64,000 bases of DNA, from the NCBI GenBank assembly GCA_028023455.1, contig JAQFVV010000029.1, forward strand, positions 10,272,644-10,336,643. Reading direction: 5' to 3'. The stretch comes from Epiperipatus broadwayi (Eukaryota; Onychophora; Udeonychophora; Euonychophora; Peripatidae). The translations under genes and the position numbers were made by a program. Under the pieces are notes generated by a model. That model was not told the origin of the DNA and ran no database searches. It saw only the letters and a list, made by a program, of their open reading frames with translations. Shown here in pieces: positions 12,517 to 25,118 of this stretch. The first letter of the stretch is position 1. Each line of letters opens with the position of its first letter.

Positions 12517-15266
12517 TTATAATTTGTCTAAGAAAAGTTAACAATATATATATAATTAAACTCAATGTTATTTTTTTTTAAAAAGTCTGGATATGAACTC
12601 TTTATGTTATATTCTTTAATTATGATTGTTTAAATATATTTTGTGTAAATGCTTATTTCTGATAATGATAAATATTATATCTGAATTTTTTTGTAGATAC
12701 AAGATCATTTAATTTTGACATTATTAAAGCTTTACATAATAGTAAAATGATTAAACTAATTACATCAATATTAGTATTTAGATTATGCCTAAATCTTATA
12801 TCAATGTCTGATAGAAATTCCCATCCTTAATTAAAATTTATCTATATTTTTTTTATTTGTATCCATAAATTAAATAATCAATAGCCAACTTATGTATCAA
12901 ATATTGCTTTTTGTTAGTTAATTGAATAATTTTATTAATTTCATAGTAATTCTTTATTCTTTGCACATCAACATCTTGATTGCACTGTGATTTCTTTTTT
13001 CTACACTGAATTTAGAAACTGAGATTTTTAATCTATGTATGTATGCCTACTTATTGTCATGAATTATGTAATTGTGCTGCTTATGTATTTTTCATTATGT
13101 AAATTTGGCAACTTAACATTAAGTTTGAATAGTAATAAAATTATTGTCATAATTTGACCATTGCTTGATTCACCACATACATAGAATTGATGTATATCAT
13201 GTGGGCTGGAAACATCACACATATTTCTGTTATATAAATTTTTAGCTAATATGTAGATTTAAAAATATTCAGTCATAACACAAATGAGACATAAATAATC
13301 ACAGTTGATAATTTAAAGATTGATGCAAAAGGACAAGAAATAAATAGTTCAGTATTAAAGAGGGAACATTAAAGTTAATATTAGCTAATAGTTTTAACTG
13401 ATAATATGCGAAGATTTATTAATGTCAAGGTTGTTAAAGAGAAGACAACTAGTTCATTATATTCATTGTGATATAGTGACTAATATAGTATAAAATATAC
13501 TATTTAGTCCATTTTAAGTGAAAGAATTCAAAAACTTCTAATTAGCTATTTGTAAGAAAATATTTTAATGCAAATTTTGAGCTGGTGCTATTGATTAATC
13601 CAGTGTATTAATCGAGAGAACTCATCCAGAATATATTAATCTAAGTGTAAAGAGAAATTGGAGGAACTATTAGTTGGCATGAGAGGAAAGTGAATAAAAT
13701 GGAAAGTTTTACTAATAAGTAAAGAAATATTCAAGAAAATGGAATAAAATATAATAAATATAAAGAATATTTAAAAAAAAAAAATAGAAGAAAATAAGAA
13801 TAAAGTTAAAAAACTGATCACAAAATGGAATCAGTTAAAAAGAAATATTCAAGAAAATGGAAAAAAAAATAGAAGGAATATTCCAAAAGTCTAGTGTTAA
13901 GATCTGAAAGAAAAAAAATCAAGAAAAAAAAAAGAAGAAAAAAATAAATAAAAAGTTATAAGAAATGTTTTAAAACTATAGAAACAAATGTAAAATAGGT
14001 AAAAAGGAAGAATGTATCAAGAAATACCTATCATTTAAAGCTGACATAAAAACATGAGAACTGAGTGTTAAGTCATAATAGAAACCAAAACGAGATACAA
14101 GATTAAGTTAATAATCAAACACTTGTTAATAAAAAGGAGATGAACAAAATTCATAAGGAAAGGAATAGCTTAAGGAGACTGTGAAGGAATTACAAGAAAT
14201 TTTAGATAAAAAAATTGACACAAATATAAATAATCATTCAGTAATCAAAAATAATAAAATCGTTTGAGAATCAGAAAATTAGATAACAATATATCAAAAA
14301 AAAAACAACACTATAATGCAAATTAAAAATAAGTTATTTGTTTTAGAAAGTGCATATACTAAGTCAATTACAAAATTTAGGGGATTGCTATTTCAATCTA
14401 TTTTAAGAGTTGATAAAATGAAAGATATTTTATATAAAACGTGGGTTCTCATCTTGCTAATCGTAACTAAAAAGAAATCGCAAAGTGTTTTCTGAGGAGT
14501 GGTCATCATTATTTTTATTTGCAATTATTTTTATAGGAAGCTTTCAATACTTAATTATTTTAATGTAACTCAACTGTTATATTTTATTATAGTTTGTAAT
14601 AATGATTTTGATAAAGGAAAGGAAGTAACTTAAAGTCCATCATGGCTGCCACTTAAAAATTGCTAAAAGTTTGCTATACGTATTCATTTCAATCATTTTA
14701 CATTATTTTAATTATCTGCTAATGCTGGACTTTTTTTTTTTTTTAATTATTGCAATGGCATAATATACCTTCAATATTTTATTCTACTTTTCATACGATG
14801 GAAGTCTAAGATAAATGGTAAATATTAATCGTATAATTTGAAATAGAATATATCATACTGAGAAATATTTTATTCAGATTATTTTTTTAGATAAAATTAT
14901 TGATTGAAAAAAAAAAAAAAAAACTTTCATATTAAAAACTATTAGCAATAAAAGTTGCAGAAACAAAGCAATTATTGATTTTAGCTATTTATAGCAAATA
15001 TAAAATTAAAACAATATATGCAAGTTTTGAATTGAAAAATATCTATTTAAAATGTTTTCGTTATTCTGTTAAAAATTCATTTTTATGTAAATGTAGCAGA
15101 GGTCACAGATTAAGGATGAAAAATACTGGAATTAAGGAATAAAAGACAATTTTATAAATTATCTAGTTTATGGAATATTGAAATTGTTAACATGATATAT
15201 CATTATTCAAGTGATCAACATTTGCTGCATAGCTGTTATATACAGGAAAGGAGATATCTAATATAT
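12517..15266. other. No gene seen; A-rich block at 13.6-14.3 kb
   Basis: No gene is supported. From about 13620 to 14330 the + strand is extremely A/G-rich. The words aagaaatattcaagaaaatgg recur near 13722 and 13841, which suggests a local duplication or decayed coding DNA of a retroelement. Confidence 0.35.
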
Positions 15267-15271
15267 ATTAC

Positions 15272-15864
15272 TGTCATATCTGATCCTGCCTTCAGAAGTG
15301 GACTATTCCAGATTCCTTGCCTGATTGGCTAGCACCCAGTTGCTATCCAACGGGATTAAAACCTTCACTGGGGTTCGCGCACTGAATCCATGTGTTTCCA
15401 GTAGGATAGGGGATCTGCCTTTAAATAGTCAGCCTTTTGGAGGCAAGGCGGAGAGCAATTACTTCTGTTAACCTGAATGACAGAATGTGTTCTCCATTAA
15501 ACCTTCTGCCATCAGCAAAGGTATTTATCTAGTCATTATTGTGACGTCCACGCAGTGAGGCAAGTCCACCTACGGACTGGAAACTGCTACATCTGTCTGA
15601 ACTAGAGCCGACTCGAGGCAAGCTAACTACATAGCTGGAAGAGTCTTACCAGAACTCAGACGCAGGCTAATCATTAGTGGAAGCGAGTTCCATACTCCGT
15701 ATGACTATCTCAGCATTGAAGTGTATCAACTGTATTTGTACATTTGTTAACTAACATGTGTATGTATTTTGTACTAATAAATTATACATATTTATTGCTG
15801 AATAGTTGATCTTTTTGTATCTGTTGGTTTGGAAACGAACCTGCATGCCTAACCAAACACAACA
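15272..15864 (+). mobile_element. Solo LTR of an LTR retrotransposon (593 bp, 5-bp TSD)
   Basis: The element starts TGTCATATCTGATCC at 15272 and ends AACACAACA at 15864, so it has the canonical TG...CA termini. It is flanked by identical attac pentamers at 15267-15271 and 15865-15869. It is markedly less AT-rich than its surroundings. A polyadenylation-type aataaa lies at 15776-15781, about 90 bases before the end, which supports + orientation. There is no adjacent primer-binding site, polypurine tract or second LTR, so this is a solo LTR left by recombination. Its first bases (TGT.ATATCTG) resemble the possible LTR start at 46349. Superfamily is not certain; Ty3/gypsy is likely. Confidence 0.85.
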
Positions 15865-15869
15865 ATTAC

Positions 15870-17021
15870 ATATATTGGAATCTCTGAAGAAAGAAAGTAG
15901 GTGATATTAGACATTGGAAATGGGCCAAAATCTCATTTAGATATTCATCTATCATTGCTTTGATCATATGAATGTTCTCAAGATACTCGTTGCACCTGAT
16001 TATACGATATTAATTATATAGAATAAAGCCCCCCTCCCCAAGGTAAAATAATGTTTACATAATCTTGAATGAAATAAATAGAAAATTGACCAATCATGGG
16101 CTTTGAGTCGGAATAAGGTTTTCATGTCAATTCACTATACTAAGGATCTGTTATAATTTTCATAAAATTTTTGCTTAATATGATAAGAGCTGCTACATGT
16201 TTTATTCCTAGTTTTATATAAAAATGATATTTTCCTAGAAAGTTTCACTTTCTGCCTTGAATTTGAAAGATTTTTTCAGCATGAGCATGAAGCATAATTA
16301 ATTTGATTTTTTTTCTTGTGAACCTAACTTACTTAGAGATATAAAAACATATGGTAGGATTGAACAAAATATATATTGTAAATCCTCACTTTTTCAACAA
16401 AAGATTAAATTTGAGCTCCTTCCTAATTTCTTGATTTTAAAGATGAAATATAGATCCTATGGTATGATCCTTTAATGTTATAAAGTTTGAAAAATGAGGA
16501 AACAAAAAAAATGTGGATAATAATTTTTTTCTACAAGGGAGATGGAAGGGGGGGAGATAAAGAGATACTCTGGTCTCATGTGTAATAATGAAATTATAAA
16601 TATGAAGTTGTATTATAATTTTTTTTTGAAATTATATGTTTTTATATTTTCTTAAACAAAATTTGTTAATTCTGTGTTAATTATAATAATTATAAATATT
16701 TGACTAGTGTTTTAATTTTGTATGATTTTAAATTAATAACTATTATATCAGTAATTTTTGGAGAATCTGCTTACAGTACCATTCTTCCAATTACTTTAAC
16801 ACAAAAATGCTGTTTTAAATTAAATATTCAAAAACCAAGTTAACTGTGAATAAAAAATAAACCAATGGACTAAAACAAGGATATTTTCTGGCTGGCATAA
16901 TAAGATATGCTTATCAAAAGCTAAGTATTGTTTTCATGACTAACAGTTTTTGTGTTTTCTCTTTTTTTCTTCTTCAAGATTCTTCAGTAAGAAGAAGTAT
17001 TCTCAACCAAAAATCTTACAA
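15870..17021. other. No gene seen
   Basis: AT-rich sequence with no supported feature. Homopolymer and purine patches (for example ggggggag near 16550) have no evident meaning. Confidence 0.4.
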
Positions 17022-17032
17022 ATTTTTATAAT

Positions 17033-18035
17033 AAACCACTAAAACATCACATGATCATTAATTCCAATGCTTACACAAAGTGTTTAAACAGTAGCAAATT
17101 GTCCATATAATAGTGCCTCCCAGTGTAAGCCATAGTGATCAATGGATATAAAAAGTTTTGTGCATAAAATCCTCATCTAGTGCCAACTCATCCAATATCC
17201 CCAGTCTAGTTTCTAGCTTGTAACTTTCATTGGTAAAAAGATTTGGATCTGAGAGTACTGCATGTAAATCTTTGGATCTAATACAATCCTCCAGCAGCCA
17301 CTTTTTACCTTTTAAATTAATTATAAAACTATGAGTCCAAAATGAAAACAGGTCATGTTTTTAATCCAAGCTCAGTTGCTTGTATAGTCATATAGATTTG
17401 AAACTCAATTCAGCATCTATACATTTTGGGGGCTTTGGTTTTTAATAACCATAGTCACCATAATTTCGTGGGCAGGAATAGTATTAAACCACTAAACATC
17501 ATATGATTACTATTGCCTATACTTTACCCAAGCTGTTAAAACAAGTTTTTATACCATAGTGCCTTTGTAATCAATGGATGCAAGAAGTTTGTACATAAAA
17601 TCCCTCTCTAGTACTAACTCATCCAATACCCCCAAACTAGTTTTCTAATTTGTGGTTTTAATCAGTGAAGAGTCTTGGATCTGAGATCTTTGGATATAAT
17701 GCAACCATCCAGAAGCCATCTTTTACCTATTTAATTAACTAAAAAATGAATTAGGATTGAAAACATATTGTGTTCATCTTGGCCTTATAGCTTTATAATT
17801 AACTAAATAAGTAAAAAGTGGCTGCTGGAAGGTTGCAACAGATTCCAATATCTAGGTGTAGTGCTCTCTGATCCAAGGCTCCTCACTGATGAAGGTCATA
17901 AGCTAGAAACTAGTTTGGGGATATTGTATAAGTAAACACTAGATAGGGATTTTATGTGAAACCTTTTTGCATTCATTGATTTATTAAGGCTTGTACTAGG
18001 CAACACTGCTGTATGGAAAGTTTGCTACTGTTTAT
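17033..18035 (+). mobile_element. Family 1 ribozyme repeat: two direct units plus inverted half, 11-bp TSD
   Basis: The insertion starts with the family terminus aaaccactaaaacatcaca and is bracketed by atttttataat at 17022-17032 and 18036-18046. Two units follow in one orientation (ribozyme blocks about 430 bases apart, near 17199 and 17630). From about 17805 the sequence turns round: the inverted half runs from gtggctgctgg to gtatggaaagtttgc. The forward units carry damaged ribozymes on the minus strand (CCAATGA; CTGATTA). The inverted half carries a nearly intact one on the + strand (separate entry). The unit order and inverted end match the copies at 7, 35, 40 and 42 kb. Confidence 0.8.
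17870..17935 (+). ncRNA. Hammerhead ribozyme-like motif, family 1, nearly intact
   Basis: CTGATGA lies at 17886-17892, GAAAC at 17906-17910 and the cleavage-type triplet GTT at 17913-17915. Helix I is TCCTCA against TGGGGA (17916-17921), all paired if one U-G is allowed. Helix III is the minimal ACTAGT palindrome. Helix II (aggtcataagcta) is weak, with at most one Watson-Crick pair plus wobbles. NUH rules allow GUU, but the poor helix II makes activity doubtful. Confidence 0.5.
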
Positions 18036-18079
18036 ATTTTTATAATCCATTCCACTCTATCCAGAACACAACTCTGACA

Positions 18080-20240
18080 GATTTTTATTTTTCATCATAT
18101 TTGCTTTCTATTTTTTTTCCTATTTTTCTCCTGTCTGCTTCCATGTCAATCATAGTTCCTGGTATTCTGTTCTAATTCATTATTATAACATGATTGTATC
18201 ATCTTAAACTTCATTCTTCAATTACTAGTATAACTTTTTCATTTCAATTACTTCTCTGATCTATTGTTTTGATCTTACTGATTCCCAATAATTCATTTTT
18301 GTAATCAATAATCTCTTATCATTTTCCTTAGTTATTACTCATGTCTCTGCCAAATAATATTCTATTCTAGGGTATTATATATGTCTTTTTGTTTTTATCA
18401 ATATATTATTTATAAAACTGAGTTGAATATTTCTATTATCTGTCTTACCATATTTCTTCTAATAACTTCTCTTTTTAATGATGCACTTTTTTAATGATTA
18501 TTCTAAATATTGGAAATTATCCACTTTCATGATTTTTTTCCTTATCAATGATCAATTTATATATTTTTTTGTCACCCAATACTTTGATTTTTCAAAAATA
18601 ATATTTAATTAACATTAGCTATGTTTTTCCAAGATTTAATATCTTCCATGTTCAGTACTGTAATTACTTGGTCACATGCAAATAAAACATTAAATAATAA
18701 AAAATATCTATTGTTATATAATCTTACATCCACCTTTTACATTTTTCTACTCATTCCTTTAAAGCTATATTAGTATAGATTTGAACAGAATTGATAACAT
18801 TCAACATCCTTGCCATAGTTCTTTTCCCATCATAAATTCCTTTGACAGCTTCTAACTGATCATTACTTGGACATCTATTTTGTTTAGATATTTTCCTAAT
18901 TACAATAATCAACAGATCATTAATTTCTGCCACTTAATTTTTTCCATAGCAATTTTTTGGGGCATTATTGTAAATTTTAAAATATGTGTATCTTTTTGTG
19001 TTAACTTCAGTCTTCTCCAATGGCTATTTGATTGTAAATATATGACCTATACATGACTTCCTACTATGAAATATGTTCTTCAGTTGTTTCAGTCTCTTCT
19101 TTAAAATGATGTCTTACAATCCTTTTCCAATTATTTTCATAATGTTGTATAATTCACACATTTATTTTTTGTCTCCTTTCTTAAAGATTGATGATATACA
19201 TCCTAAGGATATCTGTTACAATACCCTCTATAAAAATATTTATTAATCTGGAAACCAATTTTACAATTTTTTCTCCATCATATTTTAGCATTTTGAAATT
19301 AATGTCTTCTGGTGCAGAAGTTTTTCCATTTTTTTTTTGTATTATATTTCTCTCAATATATCCTCTCCACTAAGATCATATTCTCCAATTTTTGCACTAC
19401 ATAATCCAACATATCTTTTTTTTTCTTTTTATTTAAAAGTTTTTTTAAATTCCATTCATATTATTTGAAGTTCCTCTTTTTTTTAAATGTTAATTCACCT
19501 TCCATGTATTTTTTGAACTTTGGAATGTTAATTTTGCTCCAAATTCCAAATACTTTATTTGCCTCTCTTCATTGTTTATTTTGTTTGCATATTTTTTGAA
19601 TTTATTATTCAATTTCTTATAAATTTTATCATGCTCTGTATTTTCTAAACCAATCCATTTTATATATTCCCCCTCCCATATACTTTCTCCATAATATTCT
19701 CTGTTACAAGTTCTACTTCACATTGTATTTTTATATTCCAGAACTTCATTTTACCACATTTTTAATTTTTTTGTTTTAGTATAACTATACATTTCTTCTG
19801 AATTGCCATCTAAATGTTCTACTATTTTTTTCCCCCATTCCATTTCTAAATAGTCATTTTATTCTTTCAGTATTAATCTTTTCTCATGATGTATCAATGT
19901 TTCATTCCATGTCATTATTTTCATGGTCAAAAACAACTTTCAGCAAATAATGATGACTGCTATCCTAGTCTGCTTCTCTGAAAATCCTGACAAATTTCTC
20001 TATCCTGAAATAATATAATTAATAATTCATTGAAAATCTCTTGTCATTTGTCTTTATATGACTTAATGTATATGAGAGAAAAATGTATTGTTTCCTTTAA
20101 GATTTATTTCACTATATAGTTATGTAAACTGACTTCCACTTTCACTGTTCTCCTCTCCAAGTCATCTCATTTTGTTTTCATATTTCTTCTGATCAATCCT
20201 CATATTCAAATTCTCTTCAATCTAAATGGTTTCTCAATAT
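18080..20240 (-). pseudogene. Decayed antisense RTE-like LINE (endonuclease end plus RT)
   Basis: Read on the minus strand, the T-rich block yields, in correct order and in shifting frames, the end of an apurinic endonuclease domain (near 19985-19920, an acidic stretch followed by HHYLL, like the family's SDHHLV motif). Next comes the start of the RT domain (about 19340-19210, NGKTSAP then MLKYDGEKIVKL, like the RTE motif ending LLKYGGEAL). A later RT segment lies at 18890-18770 (CPSNDQLEAVKGIYDGKRTM). Many stops and shifts make it non-functional. The same family is present at 36.1, 52.3 and 59-60.6 kb. The RTE-like assignment rests on these motifs, recalled from family knowledge. Confidence 0.55.
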
Positions 20241-21697
20241 TTTTGTATCATTTCATGAGATAAGTCTCAAAATTCATTTTTAGACTCAGGGATTGTTTGT
20301 AGGTACATATATTTCTATATATGTTATTGGTTTTGAAAACAAAATCAAATTCACAATTGTTATTCTTTCACTAAAAAAATCCCTTTTTATTTTCTGTTGC
20401 ATACTTTTTCTTAATAACACTGAGATTCCCACTTTTACCCATGGGTGTCTTCTCACTCTGCTCCATTTATATATATAGTTACTGCACCTCTTCTTTTCCC
20501 TTTTCTAAAATTATGTAATACACATATTATATCAATGTAATTTTTTTAGTACAAAAAAAAAATTAAGAAAAACATTGCATGTATATATCTCCAATATTCA
20601 TACTTTTTTTTTCTTTTTCATAATTTCCTTCATTGGCTTGTATGATTTGGTACAGTAGTATAGAGTATCAGACTATGAAACATAAAGTCCTGGATGGATT
20701 CCAGTTTTGCATTTCTAGTGCTCAAATTTCTCAAGAACTCTTAAACAACATAACTACGATTATTTTTCTTATTTCCTTAAATTTATTCAGTCAAACTTTT
20801 CGACCTTTTATAGCAATATTATTTTTACAATAGATGGTAGGCTGGCTCAGCATAAAATTTCTAATTGGAGGATTCTGTATCTCATTTAATGTGATTATTC
20901 TCATTTTATAGGCTGGCTTGGGGGACACTTCTAGGAGCTTTAGCTCTTAATAGCATTTTTGTTTTAACCATATTACATTTAGGCACTTTGGTTGCTATAA
21001 TGTACTAATATAATGATCTCATCATATCATTGGTCTTCTTTGTGTACTAATTGTCATAATATTATATGTTTTTGCAACCACATTTCCATTCTTTAATTAT
21101 ATACACAATGATTAATCAAAAGTAATAATAATATTGTTTCATATATAGTGGAGAAAATGTTGAAAACAGTAAGTGTAAACTTAATGCATTTTTGATATTG
21201 AATACTTTTATCAAGGACAATCAATCATTATGTTCAAAATAAAAAGTTTTTATTTTGAATATAAAGATTGCTATTAACAAAAGTTCTGAGTACCAAAAGT
21301 GCATTAAGATTATATTTAATGTTTTTCTCCATTTATGAAGCAAGATTAGAATTGTCTTTAATTTATATGTTTCACTGATAGTTATCTTTTTTTTTCTCAT
21401 ATGATACTTATGACTTCCCTTTTTTATTATTATCTTTTGCAAATAACTATGCATGAGTATATATGATTGTAAAACTACCAGCAATGAGAAAGCAGTGGTG
21501 GTGACAGGTTTATAGACTCACTCTTTAGGCATGACACACAAAGAAGTATAATAAATAATGAGTCACTTTGGAATGTCTTTAAATCAAAAATTTTAGAAAA
21601 TGACTTTATAATTTGAAAAATCCTATTTAAAGAGTCTTCCTTCTCCACAAAGTTGAAGTGTGACTTAAAGTGTTTTGCAAAATTGAACTAGGTTTGA
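20241..21697. other. No gene seen
   Basis: AT-rich sequence with only short open frames of low complexity. No motif, repeat family or RNA gene could be supported. Confidence 0.4.
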
Positions 21698-22044
<347 letters not shown>

Positions 22045-22358
22045 ATTCATTTCAATTCAATTCATTTATTTACCGTACAAAACTACAGCATAAAGCCAAT
22101 TACAGTATTGCACCATAACAAATATATAAATACATAAATGAGTTTAAATGACAAATTATTAATATAATTATGTGCCATATTTCAATAAAAGATAATTAAC
22201 ACATTTAAAAATCTAAAGTTAAATTAAATATCAGCATATAAACAATTATTATTAAGACATTAATAGTAACAAATAAATAAAAGGGATAAATATAAAGCAC
22301 ATAACAAAATAAATAAAAACAATTTAATATATATATAAACAAAATCAAGTTAAACCAA

Positions 22359-25118
22359 TCAAATCTGACATTTAAATTTAATAACATTACAAAATTGATT
22401 ATAATCTAAATTGAAGTAATTAATATTACTACAAATCTGATTATATAAAGATGGTAGCCTAAACAAAGGAGAAAATCTAAGAACATTGGAATGACAAGTT
22501 TTAATGTAACAAACAGAAGCAGACCGAGTATCATGCACATGAGATCTAATTATAACAGTAGAAATTGTATTAGATAAAATAACTATTTTATTAACAAGTT
22601 TATAAAGATATTTAATATCTCTATATTGTCTTCTAGAAGAAAGATGAACAACAGTTTTATTTCCCAAAGAAACATATTTAGAAAACTTATTATACACTGA
22701 TTGTAATAAATTACATCCCTGTTTAGAGCTAGGATTCCAAATGACTGAACAATATTCAATGATGGGAAGAACCAATGATAAAAATAATTTAAATTTTGTA
22801 TCACCACTGAAATGATAACCAAACCTTAGAATAGTACCTATAATTTTTAAAGCCTTACCAATAATCATTTTCAAATGAGGAAGAAAGGATCCATTACTAG
22901 AAAATATAACTCCCAAATCTTTTGGGATTCAACAGAAATAATTTTGTGAAAATTAATAAAATAAGAAAAATGCAAAACTTCAGATTTTTTAGAATACGAG
23001 ACTAAGGAACATTTACTGAAATTAACAGTTATATTATTTAGATCACACCAAGCACTAAAATTATCTATATCATTTTGAAGAAGAGTGCAATCAAACACAA
23101 ATGTGATTCTTCTAAAGATTTTACAGTCATCTGCATAGCACAAAAGATAAGAAGATTTTAAGCAATCCTTAAGGTCATTCATATAAATGTTAAAAAGCAT
23201 AGGTGCTAAAATACTACCCTGAGGAACCCCCCAATTATATTTAAAATTAGATGAAATAGTATTATTAAATTTAATGTATGCAGTACGACCATGAAGAAAG
23301 GATTGAAACCAATAAACAAGCTTAGTAGAAAAACCCATTTGATATAATTTGCGAAGAAGAATACTGTGGTCTACTTTATCAAAAGCTCTTGATAAATCAA
23401 AATAAACAACATCAAGTCTCTGCTGGTCTTCAATTGCATGAGCTATATGATCATAAATTGTTAACAAATTAGTTTCTACAGATCTATTAGGTATAAAACC
23501 ATGCTGTGAAGAAGAAATGAGTTTACTAACATCTAAAATAATTTTATTATAAACACACCTCTCAAAAATTCTAGCAATAGTATGTAAAACAGAAATAGGT
23601 CTATAGTTATTAATATAATCACGTGATCCATTCTTAAAAATTGGGACCATTTTGGCACACTTAAACACATTAGGAAAAACACAAGAGTTCAGTGATAAAT
23701 TAAAAATAAATGCAAGAGGTACTGCAATAAATTCAGCTAGCCCTTTGTAAATAAATGAAGGAATATTATCATTTCCCAAACTAGAATGTATTTTAAGTTG
23801 CTTAATAGCTATAACAACATCATCATTAGAAATATGGTCAATCATACAATGAACAGTTGAAGAATTACAAAATAATGCAATATTTGAAGATATTGTATCA
23901 TGAGATGAATATACATCAGCAAAATGTTTTGAAAAATCATTTGCACTTAAAGTGAAACCATGAGTAGCTTGAACCCTTTTCTTACCCAAACCAGACTTAT
24001 TAATGAAATCCCAAAATTCTTTAGGGTTAGAAGAAATATTAACCTCAATTTTTCTAATATAATTCTGCAAATCTCATTTATAAACATGCTTCACCAATCT
24101 TCTGTGTTTTAACAAAATTATTATAAAAAAAGATCTTCTGTGTTTTAAAATAAAGTCTACGATGATAAGACTTCCTTTTAATAATTTTAATAAGATCGCA
24201 TGAAAACCAAGGAGGAAAACTCTTATAAAAAGGCCGCTTATTGGGAATATACAAATCAATAAAACTATTAAGAATCTTTAAAAACCCATCCAAGCAATGG
24301 TTTACATCATTAAAAGAATACAAAAAATTCCAATTAACCTTAGAAGAGTTACTACAAAAATCAACATAATTACCCTTCCCATAATCCTTTCTTGAAATAT
24401 TAGAAAAATTAATCTTTGAGTGACAAACATTAATATAAAACTCAAAAGGTGGATGATGAGCATCAATAGAAAAATTAACAGAAACAACTTGAAAATTACT
24501 AACTACTGTTGAATTACATAAAATATAATCCAAAGTACGATGATAGGAATTAACAAATGGGTTATATTGCTTAAGTACTAAAAATTTACAGAACTTTAAC
24601 ATTCTAGAAGCCTTAGAAGACAAAACAGAAAAGTGTGTAGCAATTCTACCCTGATATAAATCCGGAATATTTAAATCACCAGTAATAATAATATTATCAT
24701 AGCCAATCAGAAAATCTTCAAGAGATGTCAAAAAACAATCAAACTCCAACAATGACAAAGTGGGTTTGAGGTAAACATTACCTAAAATAAATTTAAAATT
24801 GTGATTTAAAGTAATTTCACACCATGCAGATTCACAAAAAGAAGAAGAAAAATAAAGTTCTTTATAAAAAACATCTTTATGAAGAGCAATCAGAGTACTA
24901 CCACCTCGAGAAATATTATCCATAGATCTGTCAGCTCGCAAAATACTGAATCTATCATCAAGAAAAGAACAATCAGGAAATTGTTGATTTAACCAAGTTT
25001 CTGTATGTAAAATAAGATCAAAATGTTCTATTTCAAAAAATTGTTTAATTTGAACACATTTAGTCCGCATACCTCTGACATTCATGTAAAAACAAGAAAA
25101 GCCTACCATGTTACCCAC
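22359..25118 (-). pseudogene. LINE A ORF2: endonuclease-reverse transcriptase, split into three frames
   Basis: ORF2 would nick target DNA and copy the element's RNA by target-primed reverse transcription. Frame one (25118-24078, 346 codons) is the APE endonuclease, with YMNVRGMRTK, TETWLN, GNVYLKP, GDLNIPD, LDYILCN and an AHHPP site in place of the usual SDHxP. Frame two (24070-22871, 399 codons) has the RT core: NYRPISVLHT, QHGFIPNRS, YFDLSRAFDKVDH, GVPQGSILAPMLF and catalytic YADD in CYADDCKIFR. Frame three (22916-22359, 185 codons) is the C-terminal part, rich in aromatic residues. The breaks near 24075 and 22900 are frameshifts between otherwise good frames. The damage is light, so the insertion is fairly young, but this copy cannot make full-length ORF2 without correction. 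Confidence 0.85.
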
